From Mixophyes australis (taxonomy: Eukaryota; Chordata; Amphibia; Anura; Limnodynastidae), in the NCBI GenBank assembly GCA_036250195.1, contig JAVHZZ010000005.1:75759505-75823504 (forward strand): a stretch of DNA of 64,000 nucleotides, given 5' to 3'. The notes beneath the pieces are model-generated. The model had not been told where the DNA came from. It saw nothing but the letters and a program-made list of their open reading frames with translations, and searched no databases. The translations under genes and the position numbers were made by a program. The first letter of the stretch is position 1. Every line of letters starts with the position of its first letter. Below are positions 18,691-31,245 of the stretch, one piece after another.

Positions 18691-19962
18691 ACATAATAGA
18701 GAGGGTGAGAGATATCATCTATCCCCTACCTTAAAATGATAAGGATATGTGAAGCCACAGAAGGCTTACATGGCTATATGAAGGCTAGAGACTACAGAGT
18801 GAGTGCTTCTAAATAGGTCATAGAAATCTGTGGTGACTGTGAATTTCTTTAAAAATGTACAGTAGACTATATATGTATACTTATCACCACTAATTTCTTC
18901 TGCCCATAGGAGCCCAGCTATGACTCTTATATGCTGCACAGTTTTAGGGGGTTCCTGTTTCTTATCCTTTGTTTGTAACTGTGGAAGCACCAGCATGGCT
19001 GCTTAACAGTTATAGCAGACTTCCTAATTTTAAGGCACATTGAAAGGCAGATAATGCTGGTAAACATGTTACTCTACTACCCCAAACCTTTACCAGCTCT
19101 AGGGGTTTTTGCTAGATGTCAGTAACTTGTCATTTATGACCATTTCTACAGGCACCACTAGGCCAAACCAGCCCCTCATTGATATCCCCAGCTGTAGTAG
19201 GGTATCCCTGCCACCACAGCGCCCCCTTATCCTTGAAGAAGGATACCGGGCTCAATACAGGACAATGGATTAAAGTGTGTGTTAATCGTTAATCGTTTCA
19301 TCGCAGGAACAGGCGTATTACAGGCATAAACTGATTGAAGGTAGGCTGCAATCCCTTTTTTTATACAAATAAATCAAAGCCCTGTTTCTTCAACCAGTCG
19401 AAGTTGATACTCTTATCTGACACGAGGCTCAACCTTGACTTTGTATCTTACTTTTACATTTAGGTCAGTGGTGGTGGGCGGGGGAATCACCCCCATGTTC
19501 ACCTACAACAAGGATGGGAGCTGCACTAGAGCTGGGCTTGGAGGGTTTATCTTTAGATATTCCACCCAGACTCACTTCCAGGATTTGGTGTGCAGGGTCT
19601 AACAGCACCTCCAGGCTGAATTCTATCAGAAGCTGGACAACAGTGTTCTTGCGGCCACTGCCCAGGCACTCAGGGGTGGCACATGACCCTCTGGTTCTAC
19701 CAGTAGACAGTGGTCCCACGGGGTGTTACTGAAACTGGACCTACACCATCAAGCTCTGGCTGTAGTCATCCATAGTGCAGGGTTCATGAGAACACTGCCC
19801 GGAGCTGCAGTAAGAGTCTCTAGCGCTGACTCTTCCTATTCCCCAGCAGCAGTCTCTTTATAATGCAGGGATACCTAGATCGCCTCTGGGTCACCATAAC
19901 AAGTGTTATTAATTGTATTCTATTTTTAAATACATTTTAAACATACAATTACATTTTAACAG

Positions 19963-19964
<2 letters not shown>
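18691..19964. other. Unannotated stretch
   Basis: 19440-19860 is more GC-rich than its surroundings and carries open frames of 72-84 codons on both strands, but no domain or start context supports a gene. Confidence 0.5.

Positions 19965-20007
<43 letters not shown>
19965..20007. repeat. (AT)n microsatellite
   Basis: Uninterrupted AT dinucleotides. Confidence 0.95.
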
Positions 20008-20008
<1 letters not shown>

Positions 20009-20569
20009 TTACTTTTTAACTTGGAAATTCATTGTGCATTATACATCTTATAGGTAAAAGGTTCCACATTGTGCTGGTAACACTTAAAACATTTTTGACA
20101 TTATCATCTAACTTCAAAGAAGAAGAACAGTAGGTTTTTCATGTGGTGCACAACTTCACTAACTTAAATATTAAAAGCATTAAGCTTTATTATATTCTTA
20201 TTAAAATCAATGACCATGTTCAATCCAATATACTGTGTGTATAGAGCGAAATGTTTGGTTAAAAATAAAGAAAAATAAAGAAATAGTATAGAAATTAAAG
20301 CTTAAAATAAGATCCAATCGATGCACATCTTAGTATCTTAGTATTTAATATTTCAGTATATTTAATTGATAAGTCTGCTTGTATAGTATTTGAGGAAATC
20401 TATATTCAAAAGCAATTCTCTATAATTGCTGATATGAACCCTTTTCACTGCTTAAAGTTTGAAGGTTTGTTCAGAGTTTTAATGTTGCATTCAGTTATTT
20501 TATATTTATATCTAACCTTTTATTACTTTCAAAAACCATCATGCAGTTCTATCCCATATATCTCTCTCT
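20008..20569. other. Unannotated AT-rich stretch
   Basis: Nothing recognised. Confidence 0.5.
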
Positions 20570-21309
20570 GAGCCTGATTCATTATGGCACGCATAAGGAA
20601 TGTAATTTGTGTTTTCTGAAAAAGCGCCTTATTCGGGCATTTGCACGTCCATATTCAACAAGGAGCAGATCTGAAGCTGTCTCTTGTTGAATATGGGTCT
20701 AGGTACACTCTGCTCTGACAGGATAGACAGTACAGGAAACGTACAACACCTATGTGGAATATAAAGTCCCAGGAGAATACACGGAAAAAAAAGTATTAAA
20801 TTAATGCCACCTGTTAATATAATATATGACAAGACTAAAGAAAAAAAAGTTGTGATCCCCCCCCCCCATAAAATACATTTATTAGGATGTTATCAATGTC
20901 TATTGTACATAAAATGCATTTTTACAGTTGCTGCTGATTGCAAACACATGTTGAAGCATGCATGCATGACCGTCATCAGTATAACTCAGCACTTATAAAT
21001 GCCCTGTATCTGGAGCAAGTAATATGACGTATGACGGAAAGCCACGTACCTTTGGGATGGCCAAAGCTTGAATCGGATGCTGGTGCATGCACTTGAGTTT
21101 GGCATGCTCTTACTGTACATTTATAACTATTTATACGCCCATTCCACTCTCCCTTCTGCCCCTATAATCATAAGCTATTGTAAGGGTCCTTCGCGCTTGA
21201 AGGTGAATTGGATGCTCTTGCGTTCCCTGATGTATGGACCAGTTCTGGGCATGAGCAGAGTGATTTTACGGGAAATATCAGCATTTACATTCCTTAATGA
21301 ATCAGGCCC
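20570..21309. mobile_element. Non-autonomous DNA element, second copy of the 3995-4719 family
   Basis: Starts GAGCCTGATTCATTATGG and ends TTAATGAATCAGGCCC, flanked by TCT on both sides. It shares internal blocks with 3995-4719 and lacks that copy's inserted SINE tail. There is a short poly-C run near 20860. The reading frames inside have no transposase motif. Confidence 0.8.
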
Positions 21310-22564
21310 TCTGTGTTCAATTATGGGTTGCAGGACAGAAATATTTGAAACTTTATTCAGTGTGGCAGAGGTGACTTATTTACTACATATGCACAACTTA
21401 TTTTATAATGTCACTTGTGGTCCAGTCTTCTAGGATATCCTTATATTAAATATTTTACAGCAGTTTTATATTAATCACTAGAACTGCCCTGTAGTCACCA
21501 ACTTTGTTTGGGGTGATTTATAACAACAGCTTTATAGTCACCTCCCCCCATTCTGATAAGATCAGGGCTGCAAAAATATTCTTTCCTATGTAATTGTTAA
21601 TTAGTTACATTAGTATATTGTATACAAATAGGGTAATGCACTGTCAAGCTACACCTCTATGCTATCTCTACACAATAATGGGAGTTACATCTGGCGCAAT
21701 GCTACTGTTTTTGAGCTGGATGCATTTTGCATATAAGCGCAGTAGTCGAAGCGGAAATTTAGAAGTGGTGGTATGGAATATATAATGGGAATGGTAGTGA
21801 ATAGAATTTGATAGTTTTACAATGAAGGCAGTAGGAGAAGTGGCAGTATGGCATATCAACGTATACACCCCCACTGTATACACCCCTAGTATATCTTTTC
21901 CTAGCTATGTTTGTAAATGAGACCAACTCTAAATGAGGACTAATGTTTATGTATGTATATTGAATCCTAGCAATTCCATTGTTAAGCTTAATATTATTCC
22001 ATTTTGCATGTTAAAGTTTCAGTTGCCAGTATTTCTCCATCCAGCACACTGTCATACTGCCATCCAGATAGGTGAGAATAATTGCAAGCTGCTCTATGTG
22101 TTTTGTACAGTTCATCATTATTAGAATTAATTTATGATATTTCTCTTGTGCTACAGAGTTTCATTCATCAGAATCTAGAGCAGCTGCTGTGTTCCTCATC
22201 CTATAAACATTCAATGATTTCAAAGGGGTGTTCTAACAGTGGCACTCATAAACCCTGCTTCTGAACTATATTATTTAATAACAATGTTACTCTTCATTAT
22301 TCAAAGTGAGTTTTATAGATTGTTTTCAAATAAAAGCCAAAGGTTTTATGGCAACTTGTAAAGAGATAAAAGTAATGTTTACACAGTATGATAGCACTAC
22401 AGATGGGAAGAGACTGACAAGCTAATATGATAGTTTCATTACATTATTATGCCAGATCTTACATTTGTTCATACTGTAGCAATTTTCATAAAAAAATCAG
22501 AAGCTGTCAAAAATATACACCTTTACTTAACACACCAATTAAAACTTGCTGGAAGGGAAACATA
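21310..22564. other. Unannotated stretch
   Basis: No repeat family or exon recognised. Confidence 0.5.
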
Positions 22565-22776
22565 CCTCTCAACTGTCTCAATTTAGGAGGGGCAGACCTG
22601 ATTTGTGGGACTGTCCCAATAGTCCCATCTCCTGGAAAGTTGGTGATTAGGTTCCGCGTGCACCTGTCTCTGGTGCGCACGGCAAATCAAAGGTCTTTTT
22701 AGGAGACGGAAGGGATGTTGGGCCATTATCACAGCCACACCCATTGTCCCAATCTCTGCAGGACAATATTTGGTGG
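22565..22776. mobile_element. MITE of the CCTCCCAAC/TA family (diverged)
   Basis: Begins CCTCTCAACTGTC after TA and ends near TTTGGTGG before TA. The interior has GGGACTGTCCCAATAGTCCC, as in other members at 39147, 41204 and 46846. Confidence 0.6.
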
Positions 22777-22847
22777 TAGGGGAAAGGGGCTGTACCACAA
22801 CCCATATTAGTTCATAGTTAACTCCTTAGTCCAGCAGACCCAGTGGG

Positions 22848-23002
22848 CAGGGGATGGCTGGCAAAGGAGGGCAAGACTTGATTCCAGCCTATTTTTAAGG
22901 TAAAAAAATGCAGAGGCCGGGTGACCCAGCCCAAGCTAGCCCACTATAGGACCAGCCCCGGGGAGCAGATGCCCCTTTGTCCCCCAGACCAGCCTGCCCC
23001 TG
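22848..23002. mobile_element. hAT-type MITE with perfect 8-bp duplication
   Basis: Ends CAGGGGATGGCTGG and CCAGCCTGCCCCTG are inverted. CCAGTGGG flanks it on both sides (22840-22847 and 23003-23010). The ends resemble those of 37319-37578, so they may share a transposase source. Confidence 0.85.
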
Positions 23003-23010
23003 CCAGTGGG

Positions 23011-26000
23011 ACAGGTTTCCTTTGTTTTGTCTACTAGGTTCAGATATCACTCTATCATTTCTGTACATTAAGCAGCAAGTTTATTAAAATTGGAATAGGG
23101 TTTGTCGCTTTTTGACAAAAGATTAAGTTGACAATCTGTGGTCTATTTTTCCTATCTAGTATAGCTGTGAATGGTTTGTGATATTTAAATTAATTGTAAA
23201 AAGCATTGTGTGCCATAGTGTGCGGTTCACTGAAATAAACTGTACATCTTTAGTAGGCACACCTGCCCATCTCATGTAATGCAGTTAGCGGCAGCAGCAT
23301 ATGTGCAGATAATGCAACTTAAAGAAAGGTACAGTGTGTGTGCAATTCAGAGAGAAAGTGGAAAAAACTAATTTTCATGATTTTAAATGCAGCATGGCCA
23401 CCCATCATCGATCGGAACAGCAACAGTGCTGAAATTTACATTCATGACAATCTCACTGGTGATTTAACAATAGCCACCACTCAACTAAGATAATGTCAAT
23501 TGTCACTTATAATATATACTTTAATCCAATATACTTAGCTGTGTATACAGTACTCAACTTCCTAACATAGATACTTTAAATAAAAAGTATGGATAATTAA
23601 ATAACCTCTTACTGAACTAGTAACAGCATAGTACTGTATAGTATTGAATATTTTAACAATAGTCTGCATAGTTAGTAAGCACCAGATGGAGCAAAAATAC
23701 AATAAGTAGCTTTCATGTTACGTCCAATGTTTGTTAAGAAATACAGTGAACAGTCTCAAACCTTTTATCATAGTGATCTCCTGATTACTATTTTTACAAG
23801 TGTTCTAGCTGCAGGCATAATCTTCTGAAAGCACTGCAGAGAAACGCACCAGGGACATATGAAAAACTGCCCATGAGTACAGGCCCTTAGACAATTAAAT
23901 ATTTGCTAATATATCTTAGTTCTTAGCTCACAAAAGTTAATGAGATAATGTATTAAAGCTGGTATTCTAATTACCCTTTGTATATACTGTAGAACACCAG
24001 CTTTAGACCTTATCTAAGAAGTAGGTAATTTCATGTCCAAGTTACCATGGAGATGGAATTTACCATACAGGTTTTCTTCTTAGGAGATAATGTAACAATG
24101 CAGGCCTTGAAAGTGAGTATTTCCACAATTAGTTGTCAAATCTAACTCCATATTTCCAGAAGGAAGTAATTAAGTTTTTTTGCTGTCACATATTATATAG
24201 CTTTTTCTTATTCCATTTTACATATTAATATAACCATTATCCACAGGAGACCAAGCAAAGTATGCAGAAGGGCTATTAGAGTTAGAACTTTCTTGCTTTT
24301 AAAGCAGGTCCATTTGGCTGAGTGCTATATTCTGATGCTGCTGACTGATGGGACTGGAGAGATGACAAGGGGTGCAGGATGGCAATAATCCATGACATCG
24401 GTTGCTTGTAGTCATGAAGGCCAGCAGTGATAGAATGGAACTCTACCTTTAGTGCTGCATATAATACACAGCCACTGTAGATTAGACCTACATGTCTGTT
24501 TACTGGATGTTACTGACCCATATGACCAGACTTATAGCATGTTTCATGATGACACATCTGCTGAACAATTATGGGTTTCTACCCTCATTTTCCTTCCCAT
24601 AATAGCCCATAATGGTGCAGGAATACAATAGGCCACTAACTTCTCACCCTCATCTGCCGTGGTCCAAAAGTTGCAAACCACCAATTTGCTCATTGTCATA
24701 TAGGCAGGTAGAAAGAAACATATGTGAATGTGAAATATTTGTCAGCTTTAACTAACAGTTATACATGCTAATTTGGTGCAAAATAAGCCCCATCCAAATG
24801 GACACGTTTGGAAAAGTCCACCCATTTCAGTATAAATTCTGACCATATGAAGGTCCACAAATCTGGACAGTTGTGAGTTTATGATGTCTGATGTAGCAGA
24901 AGCATATGAAAAACACACCAAAAACATGCTAATTTTAATGCACTTTCATGCAAAAATAAAATGCATAGGTTTGAATGTAGTTAGTTTTTCATTGATTTGA
25001 TATGAACACAGATGCTAATAGTTTCTGACTCAAAACATTGATCATGTACATGATGTATGCATGTATTTTCATCTACTATAATACAAAGTCTGCAATAAGT
25101 TTGCATTCAAATTTACACTGTGTTACAAAGTAGAATAACTATGGAGTCATCAGTACATTCTGGGTAATCAGGGTTCACCTCTGTGTTGATGTGATCTGTA
25201 TTCTGCACATGTTGTGACTGATAAAAGAATCCTTTAAAACCTTTTATCTATTGCTATTCATCTTCTAGATTCTACTGTGATAATAGAGTGTAACTTGAAC
25301 TCACAGTATAGAAAGTATACTTTAGATGACTCCCCGTTGTGACCCCAATATTCTGTCTGGGCTCAGGGCTGCTTGATTTTCACTTTCTGAATGACCATGC
25401 AAGTATCAGCATGGTCTGCTTAGTTTGTAGGAGGTTTTCTAAATAGGGAGCACTGTGTGATGACATTGCTGCAGAGATTCAGATAATTCAGGGCTAAAAG
25501 AAAAATCAGTATCTACTAAACAGTTTGCCTGGGGTTTCTAAATTTATTGGCGGGGCCCAGCTGACTTTTTGCACTGGGACACAGGTTCCATTAGCTATAC
25601 AACTGTCCCTTAGGTTTTTCTTCCTATTTATAAACATATTTTAATAGTATTTTCATTTATAATATATTTCTAATTTAGTTGCTCATATGTTTGCTGTATA
25701 CTGTATAGTGCATCATTTGCTGTTTACAAACTCTTTTGCAAATGCAATAGTATACTATTATTTTGATATAATTGGAATCATACATATATGTTTCATGTTA
25801 ATATTTTTCGCCATGAGTATTACTTATAAACTTGAAAAATAAAACCTATAGAATAATCTGACGAAAGAGGAATACTAGTAGCAAAAGACTTCATACTAGA
25901 AGGTACTTTTAATGATATCTTCAGAATGATTCACTATATGGGTTGTTGCTTTAAGCTACTTGGGTATGAATGAAAAAAATATGGCATATTTTAAAGATGA

Positions 26001-27330
26001 GGCAGGTTTGTGTCTGAGCAGCTTATGACACAGCAGGGGGAGATTGGGATATGAAGTGTAGAGTGTCTTTTGAAGAGGTCTGTCTGTACTGGTTTCTCAG
26101 CCAATGTATCACAAAAGTGCTTTAAAATAGTTGACATTTAACCAGGGATTGATTACCATATGCTAATTGGACTCAGAGACTGTAGCCTGTTAGAAAATAT
26201 TAATGCTTCACAATCTCTCTGAGAAAATTTCAAGTTTTCTCCAGCCATTTTGCTCAGTTTTATTTAGTCAAACCACAAGCAGTCATGCGTTTAGGTATTG
26301 TAATCCCTCGCTCTTTTACATTTTATCTTTATTTTTATATGCTGTACTCCTTTCACAGTGACATGTTTGCAGTACTAATCAGATGCTGTCTACAGAATTC
26401 TAATGGATCATTTTAAATAAATACAATGATTATAAGCAGCAATACCTGTTTTTAGAAATATTGATAAATACGGCCTCTGTGTTCTGGACACCTGTACACA
26501 GTAACTCAGATTCCTGTTCTTGACATGGTCCAAAACAAGGCATTTATTTAATTTCCTGAACAGCATGAACCTGTACAATTACCAGGTCTCCCACAAAATA
26601 TCGTATGTGTTTTTTATTTTAACTGCAGAGAAAAGCATCAAGATGGTCAGATGTTTGTATTGGATTCATGTTGGTACTTTGTGGACATGGAATTCAAAAG
26701 TGGACAGGAGCTGTGTTAGGATTCATTATCAAGCTGTGTTAGGGATTATAGATGCTTAGCTCTTTGATGGCTGGCAGTAGTAAGAGGAGTCTGACAGCTC
26801 ACCAACCCAGTACAGGCTTCAGATTTGTAAAAACAAATAATAATACAGTTTCAAAAAACAAAAATATAAAAGAAGTGGGTGAGTTTGCCAGAAGCCGCCG
26901 GCCAAGACCTAACGATTTATCCCTGAAATACTGTAGAATTATTTTGATTATGTTATCTTTATTTTACATGGTCGTATGAAATCGTTTGTTGCCACATGGG
27001 ATCCTTGAAGACTTTAATCTCCTTTTAAAAAAATGGTAATGTCATACACATGTCTACATGTTTAAACACAATAAGAAACAGACTCACTGAAACAGCTAAA
27101 ATAACAGCGCTATGATTACAGGTAAATGTGCCTTAAATTAAAAACTGAATATGACTTTATAACAAACTTAGAACATAATGAGGGTATAGATAATTCCGAC
27201 TAATGTGCCAGATTGCTACTAATGCAATTAGTTGTTTGCCCTATTGGATATGGGATTGGAGCAGACACCATTGTAGGTATGACTTTATGGTGGTACATAG
27301 AAGGCCTCATCATACTGTGTTATGATTTTT
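23011..27330. other. Long unannotated intergenic stretch
   Basis: About 4.3 kb with no repeat, exon or RNA gene that I recognise. Frames at 26520-26979 look random. Conserved non-coding sequence cannot be excluded without alignment. Confidence 0.5.
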
Positions 27331-27640
27331 GTATTATTATAATTTATTTATATAGTGTCAATCATATTACGCATCTCTGTACGGAGAATATGTAATATTT
27401 CACATAAGTCCCTGCCCAATTAGAACTTCTAGATTCCCTTCCACACATACACTTACACACACTACCAGGGTTCATTTTTGTCGGAAGCCAACTAACCTAA
27501 CAGTATGACTGTGGGAGGAAACTGGAGCACCCGAACAGACCACACAAACAGACATATTACACACACATTGGTTTGAATCAAACCTTTGACTCCACCTCTG
27601 TGAGGCAGGAATGCTAACCACTGTGCCAACGTGTTACCCC
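27331..27640 (-). mobile_element. tRNA-derived SINE, diverged, reverse orientation
   Basis: Read on the minus strand it starts GGTAACACGTTGGCACAGTG with the A-box region and GGTTAGCATTCCTGCC, then the CTCCAGTTTCCTCCCACAG body, and ends with the CGTACAGAG and ATATAAATAAAT tail. It is the same family as 15439-15832 but clearly older. Confidence 0.8.
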
Positions 27641-28905
27641 AACCGCTATGAGGGCCAGTCATTTCTAGTTATGCCACATTCCATGAAAGCACTTACCAGC
27701 CTGGGACTGCAAGGGATTTAACAGGAGATCAGCAATTAATTCTTACACTAACCTATCACCCAGATTACTGACCTAGCTGAATCACACCACAAACCACTTC
27801 TCTCACATCCATACACAACTTAATCACTGCCACCACTTATTGCATTAAGGCAATCATACATTATAACTCTGTTACATAAACTTTACACACTGGTGCTCAC
27901 TATGCTCTTTGTTAGCGAAAGGGCTTAACAGTTCGTACTCTAGCAATCAAAGGGTTAACACAGCCAAGTAATGAAAGGGTTAAAACAGCCAAACATTATT
28001 TCTTTTTTAAAAAGCTAATGGATTTATTAGAGTAACAAGGACAAACTTAATACATTTTAGATTTAATGTAATATTGGATAATCACAGTCAATATAATTTA
28101 CTCCCCTGTAACAATTGTACAGCTTCTCATTTAAATAGATTACCCAAAAGATTGAGAATCAAGGATAGTTTACAACATTTTTTTGAAGATCCCTACTCTT
28201 TACCTTAGCCCCCCCCCCTTCTATGATGCCAGCCAAGGAAAATCAGTTTGAATGCTAATGAGAGGTTTACAACCCTAGTAGTGTAAAGCACTTTTTCTTC
28301 AGAACTTCTTAGAAGTACAACACTTCTTCCCATGAGCATCATAGAAATGACTTCAGTCACAGTTACATACCAAATATGGATATGTAATATTAATTCCTGA
28401 GGGTGATATGTGATTTTGAAAAATGAAGAGTGTTTTGAAGTTCTATATTTTGTATATAAATACATAGGCCCATGTGTGAGGGATGCTTACAGCTTGTTTT
28501 CTATGAAGCAGCATGGAGTCAGTATCTAGATGGCTTATGGATACCACTAACTCATACCTTCTTGCTAGTTGCCAAGACTAACACCTTTAAATACCAATAT
28601 CCCACTTTCTTTACAGAAAAATCCTTAATTTATATAGTTATCCTGGATTGATGGCAAATGGGAATTTGGGTTATCAGATGGAAATCCACAGATGTGGTGA
28701 TTCCACCTTGAAACCCCTGGGCCTCCATCACAAGAAATGTATTTTCCAGCCTATGCCTATAATAGCAGCATGCTATTGTAAATGTGGTGGTGGGAGATAG
28801 AGCTTACCGTTCAAAAAAAACAACAATGTCATTTATAAACAGGGGAGTATTGGGACTTTAAAATGGCCCTTGAAAATATTACGAAAGCATTGTAGGAGAG
28901 ACCAA
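27641..28905. other. Unannotated stretch
   Basis: Only a short C run at about 28208-28217. No exon or repeat family recognised. Confidence 0.5.
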
Positions 28906-29093
28906 GGGGTAAATGTATGAATCTCCGGATTCTTCATCTCCGGCGTGTTCAGCCTCTTCAGCGCTTAAATTTAAAGCGGCGCTGCCTTGTAAAGGGAAAC
29001 TTCCCTTTACAATGCAGCGCAGCTTTAAATTTAAACGCTGAAGAGGCTGAACACGCCGGAGATGAAGAATCTGGAGATTCATACATTTACCCC
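28906..29093. mobile_element. Near-perfect palindromic MITE, 188 bp, 3-bp duplication
   Basis: Ends GGGGTAAATGTATGAATCTC and the exact inverse. The arms of about 90 bases pair almost without mismatch around the AAGGGAAACTTCCCTT centre. CAA flanks both sides. The ends share GGGGTAAATGTAT with the large element at 47227-48422. Confidence 0.9.
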
Positions 29094-29454
29094 CAAATGT
29101 TAGTAGGCAGTGCATTGCCAGAGTGGCTATAGCTTTACAGTGTTAGGCCGTCAATTCTCCTTCAAACACTATGTGCACCACTGTTAGGTAGATGTGGTTC
29201 CATCCTTCACAAGCAAAACAGTGTGAAGAGGGACAAAATCCTGACTGCATGGGGCTGTTCCCCAAAATCCCAGCAGAATCAATACAGTCACTAGACTGAT
29301 CTGCTGTCTCCTAGCTTTCACTATTTGCTGCTGCATGTCTTATAAGCTCAGTTACTGCTTGTCTGGATCCATGAATGTTGAGCTCCTGTTTGGAAAATAG
29401 ATATATACATGAGAATTACAAAGCTAAGCAATGAGCGAACACTCTAGCCCTCCC
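29094..29454. other. Unannotated stretch
   Basis: Nothing recognised. Confidence 0.5.
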
Positions 29455-29790
29455 TCCCCCAACTAGCCACAACATTAATAGCATTCATATTTAATAATCA
29501 GGCATATTATCCACCAACCAGCACTAACATGAACTTAATATAATTCACATTTAATAAATAGGCCTATTTTCCTCCAACCAGCCCTAACATTAAATAGCAT
29601 TAACATTTAATAAATAACCCTCTCTTTCCCCCAATTGCCCCAAACCACCCCAGCATTAAATAGGCCCAAATTAAATCCCAGTATTAAATTAACAACCCCC
29701 ACCATCACCTTCAATAAATTTATAGCCCCACACAATTAAATGGTTCTCCGCCACCCTCAACCAACCATTAAATTAATAGCCCATGCTCCT
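29455..29790. repeat. Degenerate tandem repeat, about 56-61 bp period
   Basis: CAACYAGCM(C/A)TAACATNAA...CATTTAATAA recurs at about 29459, 29515 and 29576, then decays into further ATTAAAT/CCCC blocks to about 29790. Confidence 0.55.
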
Positions 29791-30997
29791 AGCCACAGTA
29801 CAGTAAGAGCTAACTCCATACTTAACTTCTTCCATCAGGCATTATATGTTGCTGAGGCAGACTCTGTTTGCCTCCCTTGCTTCCTGCACATGTGGGGTGG
29901 TATATACATGCCAGCTGGTGTCCACCCTAGGTGACTTGCTGTCTGTTAAGGATTATACAGGGGTGACAAGTGCGAGGCTCCAGCCACAGAGGGGAAGGAC
30001 AGGGAGTGGGTAACAGTACAGGTTGATCCACATGCACTTACAATGTGGTTGCTGGTCCTGGGGGAAAGGCCAGTCACCAGGATCCATAGCAATTAATATG
30101 TTTTTACTGGGTGTATACATGCACTTGGGAATGCATGTACTGTATATGTGTCAGCTAGAGTCGTAAGTAGAAAAAGCAACTCTTGCATTATCACACTAGT
30201 GTGATTAGCCGAGAGTGTGTACTGTACCATGCACACAGAAAGTCTTCTCCACCTTAGCATTTTTTACATTAATGCTCTTTACATTTCCTGCTGCTAATGC
30301 TGTTATACTAATTAGAGTTGATTTATATAATCTGCATTTTCTTTGGTATTCCAAATTAGCTGTTGTAGATTACTGTGACCGTGCTTATGACAATGATAGC
30401 AAGGTTAAATGTTATAATTCAGAAACCTTAAGCTAGTGTTAATGTTGTTCAATTTTTGCAACAGGAACATGTGACATTAGGAGATTCTGTGTTATATCTC
30501 AAGCAGTACTTGAAAGCTTTTCAAACTAATGCAGTCTAATACAGGTCTTTGCCAGGGTTTAATATTCTCCTCTTAAATTAGTCACAACAAAACGAAGATG
30601 TTTTAAAAGAGCAATCAAACTGAAAGCTATTATGCTTGTCCAACATTTCTTCTATGTTATTAACCCGCTTCTCTCCACCTTTTATACATATATGCGTCGC
30701 AGGTGTATTTTACCCCTAGTTAGGGCTGTTGTAAGCAGGAGAGTAAACCTGGCAAATGGCTATGGCCCTGAGTGACAGCTGTGCCCCAGGAATATTTATT
30801 TTTATTTTATTTTTTATTTAAAAGACAATAATTATCATCATATCTTGCTTTAAATTGATAGTCTCCATTCTGAGTAAGAGCTGTTAAGATTCCTGTCCTT
30901 CACTGAACATTAATTGACTTCCAGAGTTCAGTGGAGTGCAGAAAACAGCACTTAAAACCAAGCCTTAAATATGTATATTTGGGACCACAGGTTTTGA
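29791..30997. other. Unannotated stretch
   Basis: No recognised features. Confidence 0.5.
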
Positions 30998-31245
30998 AAT
31001 TTAGACAGATATGATTGTGCATGCTATGGATGGAGTTTGTACCACATATAGCTTTGACATATTAGACTTGACATGTTATGTGCCTATGCATATTAGACTG
31101 GCACAGACAGAGCTCTGTACATTAAATCTGGTACCAGATCTAGCTCTGTATATTAACTGTGCACCGGATTTGACTGTGAAGATTATTCTTGATAACAGGT
31201 ATGGCTCTAAATACTAGACCTGGTACTAAACTTGGCTGTATATAT
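30998..31245. repeat. Degenerate 31-bp minisatellite, about 8 units
   Basis: Approximate consensus ATTAGACYTGGTACCAGATM followed by TRGCTCTGTAT. Successive units begin near 31062 ATTAGACTTG, 31093 ATTAGACTGG, 31122 ATTAAATCTGG, 31153 ATTAACTGTG, 31183 ATTATTCTTG and 31214 ACTAGACCTG. Period is 29-31 bases and identity is moderate, so it is an old array. Confidence 0.75.

Noticed and set aside
19465..19732. Open frames on both strands in a GC-richer patch
   Set aside because: No recognisable domain, no splice or start context, similar lengths on both strands.
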